From Bacilli bacterium (GTDB lineage Bacteria > Bacillota_I > Bacilli_A > RF39 > UBA660): DNA of 7,933 bases. Numbering within the stretch: the stretch's first letter is position 1; every line of letters starts with the position of its first letter. The stretch is taken from positions 1 through 7,933 of the forward strand of contig JAGHGS010000008.1 in the NCBI GenBank assembly GCA_017888105.1, given 5' to 3'. The notes below the pieces were generated by a model. That model did not search any database and was not told the DNA's origin. It saw only the letters and a program-made list of their open reading frames with translations. Shown piece by piece: positions 6,865 through 7,933 of this stretch. Made by a program: the position numbers and the translations under genes.

Positions 6865-7284
6865 ATGCGTACATTTTATATTTTTAATATCAATAAAAGT
6901 TTTTATAATTTAATGAAAAATAACCCTTATCATTTGTTTAAAACAATGGAAGATATTCACAATTTTGATACAAGTGATGTGAGTGTAGCATATGATTTAT
7001 TTATGCAAATTGTTTCTCCTTTTGATAAGGGTAAAATCAATAACTTAATTTTTAATGAATGTAAAGATAATGATTTTTATTCAAAATTTCATAATGTTCA
7101 TAGAATCCAAAATAAATATATACCCGAAGATTCTTGTTTAATTGTGAGTAGTGCTTTTCTATTATTAGAAAGTAACGTCTTAAAACCCAGCTTTTTAACA
7201 GATCTAAAAGAAATGAAAAATCTATTTGTCTGTGATTTTAAAAATAAAGATTATTTTTGGTTAAATGAGCTTGTTCGCTTGTAA
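6865..7284 (+). CDS. sirA: SirA-like (YneE) sporulation inhibitor of DNA replication, divergent
   Basis: A 139-residue soluble protein with no signal or membrane segment. I call it SirA-like on three grounds: it lies directly upstream of yneF, as sirA/yneE does in Bacillus subtilis; its length is close to the roughly 148 residues there; and its ends resemble the family, with RTFYIFNINKSFYNLM at the start and LFVCDFKNKDYFWLNELVRL (120-139) at the end, plus IVSPFDKGKINNLI (49-62) in the middle. In Bacillus, SirA binds domain I of DnaA and blocks new replication rounds once Spo0A is phosphorylated. The promoter here has Spo0A-box-like repeats, which fits. The start is ATG at 6865: an in-frame GTG at 6856 lies within the ribosome site AGGTGAGG (6854-6861) and would add three residues, so it is rejected. 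Identity is low and was judged from memory; an unrelated small protein beside yneF remains possible. Confidence 0.65.
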   Translation: MRTFYIFNINKSFYNLMKNNPYHLFKTMEDIHNFDTSDVSVAYDLFMQIVSPFDKGKINNLIFNECKDNDFYSKFHNVHRIQNKYIPEDSCLIVSSAFLLLESNVLKPSFLTDLKEMKNLFVCDFKNKDYFWLNELVRL

Positions 7285-7307
7285 AAAAAGAATGTTTATA
7301 GTAAAAT
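7279..7307 (+). promoter_or_regulatory. Possible promoter of yneF
   Basis: TTGTAA (7279-7284, overlapping the stop codon of the preceding gene), a 17-bp spacer and TAAAAT (7302-7307). The start would fall near 7314, right at the ribosome site GAGGTGA (7314-7320). It would let yneF be expressed when the SirA-like gene is silent, which makes sense because YneF proteins are common in non-sporulating relatives. Confidence 0.5.
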
Positions 7308-7326
7308 ATGAATGAGGTGAAAATTT

Positions 7327-7536
7327 ATGTGGGAACAAATTTTATGGTGTATAATTGGACTTATTGTTGGATTAATACTAGGATTCTTACTAGCAAGACA
7401 TTTCATGCAAAAATATTTAAAGAAAAATCCTCCAATCAATGAAAAAATGATAGAAGTGATGATGACAAGCATGGGCAGAAAACCAAGTAAGAAACAAGTA
7501 AATCAAGTTATGCGTGAAATGAATAAATTTATGTAA
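7327..7536 (+). CDS. yneF: YneF family (UPF0154) small membrane protein
   Basis: A 69-residue protein of unknown function, widespread in Bacilli and Mollicutes. One N-terminal membrane helix (about residues 5-23) with the glycine pattern GLIVGLILGF is followed by LLARHFMQKYLKKNPPINEKMIEVMMTSMGRKPSKKQVNQVM. The ARxFMxxYLKKNPPINExM block and GRKPSKKQVNQ are the family signatures, and the length is normal. The short N-terminus and the basic residues just after the helix suggest that most of the protein faces the cytoplasm. The ribosome site GAGGTGA is six bases before the ATG. It lies 42 bp after the SirA-like gene, as in Bacillus, and is followed by a terminator. Confidence 0.92.
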   Translation: MWEQILWCIIGLIVGLILGFLLARHFMQKYLKKNPPINEKMIEVMMTSMGRKPSKKQVNQVMREMNKFM

Positions 7537-7563
7537 TACTTGCATTGATCGAAAAAAATAATC

Positions 7564-7609
7564 AACTAGTAAGCATTAGAAGATTAATCATATGCCTACT
7601 AGTTTTTTT
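7564..7609 (+). terminator. Rho-independent terminator after yneF
   Basis: The arm AACTAGTA (7564-7571) pairs with TACTAGTT (7597-7604); after one A-C mismatch, GCAT (7573-7576) pairs with ATGC (7592-7595). The loop is 15 bases and contains the palindrome GATTAATC (7582-7589). A run of seven T (7603-7609) follows. Seven A at 7552-7558 on the other side mean it could also act, less well, on minus-strand transcripts. Confidence 0.8.
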
Positions 7610-7683
7610 CTTTCAGTATTAGTTACTATAAGAAAAGGGAAAAGAATAACATTTTTAAATAATGTTAGTCAAAGATATTTTCT

Positions 7684-7712
7684 TTGAATTTATTTTATAA
7701 ATATATTATACT
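7684..7712 (+). promoter_or_regulatory. Promoter-like sequence pointing right
   Basis: TTGAAT (7684-7689), a 17-bp spacer and TATACT (7707-7712), the same -10 as the rlmB promoter. Transcription would start near 7719 and run through the hairpin at 7860-7887. The surrounding AT-richness makes chance matches common, so confidence is moderate. Confidence 0.45.
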
Positions 7713-7824
7713 TAAATTATCAAAAGCTATTTTAAATACTTAATAAGCAATTACAATTATATCTATGACAACAACAGATAATACATAGCTTTTTAATTTA
7801 AAAGTTTATAAAGCAAAATAATAC

Positions 7825-7853
7825 TTGTATTTATAACAAAAATATTTTATAAT
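7825..7853 (+). promoter_or_regulatory. Second promoter-like sequence pointing right
   Basis: TTGTAT (7825-7830), a 17-bp spacer and a perfect TATAAT (7848-7853). The predicted start near 7860 coincides with the first base of the hairpin at 7860-7887, which would therefore form the very 5' end of the transcript. Together with the upstream promoter it implies a plus-strand gene just beyond the window. Confidence 0.55.
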
Positions 7854-7859
7854 CAATTT

Positions 7860-7887
7860 AGTAGAGCATTAGGAACATATGCCTACT
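7860..7887 (+). other. Hairpin related in sequence to the yneF terminator
   Basis: AGTAG (7860-7864) pairs with CTACT (7883-7887) and GCAT (7866-7869) with ATGC (7879-7882), with A7865 bulged and a nine-base loop. It shares AGCATTAG and CATATGCCTACT with the terminator hairpin at 7564-7609, in the same order. The T-rich tail (TTATTTGTTT) is interrupted, so it is a weak terminator at best; a 5' stabilising or regulatory hairpin is equally possible. Confidence 0.45.
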
Positions 7888-7933
7888 TATTTGTTTAAGA
7901 AGACATTGACTTCTATTTTATCTAGGACAAGAT

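Larger units (their letters stand above)
7610..7933. other. Gene-free, very AT-rich stretch with hairpins
   Basis: No reading frame with a ribosome site was seen on either strand; the longest ATG frame checked by eye (7765-7788) has seven codons and no ribosome site. The stretch holds two adjacent hairpins, TAACATT/AATGTTA (7647-7653 with 7661-7667) and CAAAGA/TCTTTG (7670-7675 with 7681-7686). It also holds two promoter-like sequences, a hairpin related to the yneF terminator at 7860-7887, and a small one, AGAAG/CTTCT (7898-7902 with 7910-7914). It most likely is the upstream region of a plus-strand gene beyond the right edge, but a small RNA or a decayed element is possible. Confidence 0.5.

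Noticed and set aside
7765..7788. Seven-codon frame (MTTTDNT) as a leader peptide
   Set aside because: No ribosome site precedes it and its codons do not point to any attenuation mechanism.
7610..7933. Insertion sequence or IS200/IS605-type remnant suggested by the hairpins
   Set aside because: No transposase fragment, no clear terminal repeats and no target duplication could be seen; only two related hairpins remain, reported as a finding.
1..7933. CRISPR array, tRNA or rRNA genes
   Set aside because: No regularly spaced repeats of suitable length and no tRNA-like cloverleaf or rRNA core sequence were seen on either strand.

Overview
The window reads as chromosomal DNA of a low-GC, AT-rich Firmicute of the Bacilli/Erysipelotrichales/'RF39-like' kind. 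This is inferred from strong AGGTGA or AGGAGG ribosome sites, SigA-type promoters, standard-code reading frames that all end in TAA, and family-level similarity to Bacillus proteins. No rRNA, tRNA, CRISPR array, insertion sequence or prophage was seen. Genus and species cannot be read from this sequence.

Layout. (1) 18-1334, plus strand: a strong extended -10 promoter drives rlmB (23S rRNA 2'-O-methyltransferase) and, 2 bp later, a SigH-like sigma factor. In Bacillus the same neighbourhood exists, with yacP between the two. (2) 1324-4143, minus strand: a two-gene operon with a clear promoter (TTGACT-17-TAGAAT). It encodes a 608-residue protein of no recognised family, then a TIGR01212-type (YtqA/YhcC) radical SAM protein whose 3' end overlaps the sigma gene by 11 bp. 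(3) 4187-6790, plus strand: a divergently transcribed PMCA-like (type IIB) calcium P-type ATPase. (4) 6804-7609, plus strand: a 139-residue gene I identify as a divergent SirA (YneE), followed by yneF, the same order as in Bacillus subtilis, and closed by a terminator. (5) 7610-7933: a very AT-rich gene-free stretch holding several hairpins and two consensus-like promoters that point off the right edge.

The most interesting point is upstream of the SirA-like gene: three copies of a Spo0A-box-like heptamer (TTCTACA, TTCGACA, TTCGTCA) spaced exactly 10 bp apart. They end where a poor -35 and a good -10 sit. With the SigH-like gene in the same window, this suggests an intact Spo0A-SigH early-sporulation circuit in which Spo0A switches on a DnaA inhibitor. 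The boxes, the SirA-like C-terminus and the yneF neighbour are independent lines of evidence, but the regulatory reading is an inference.
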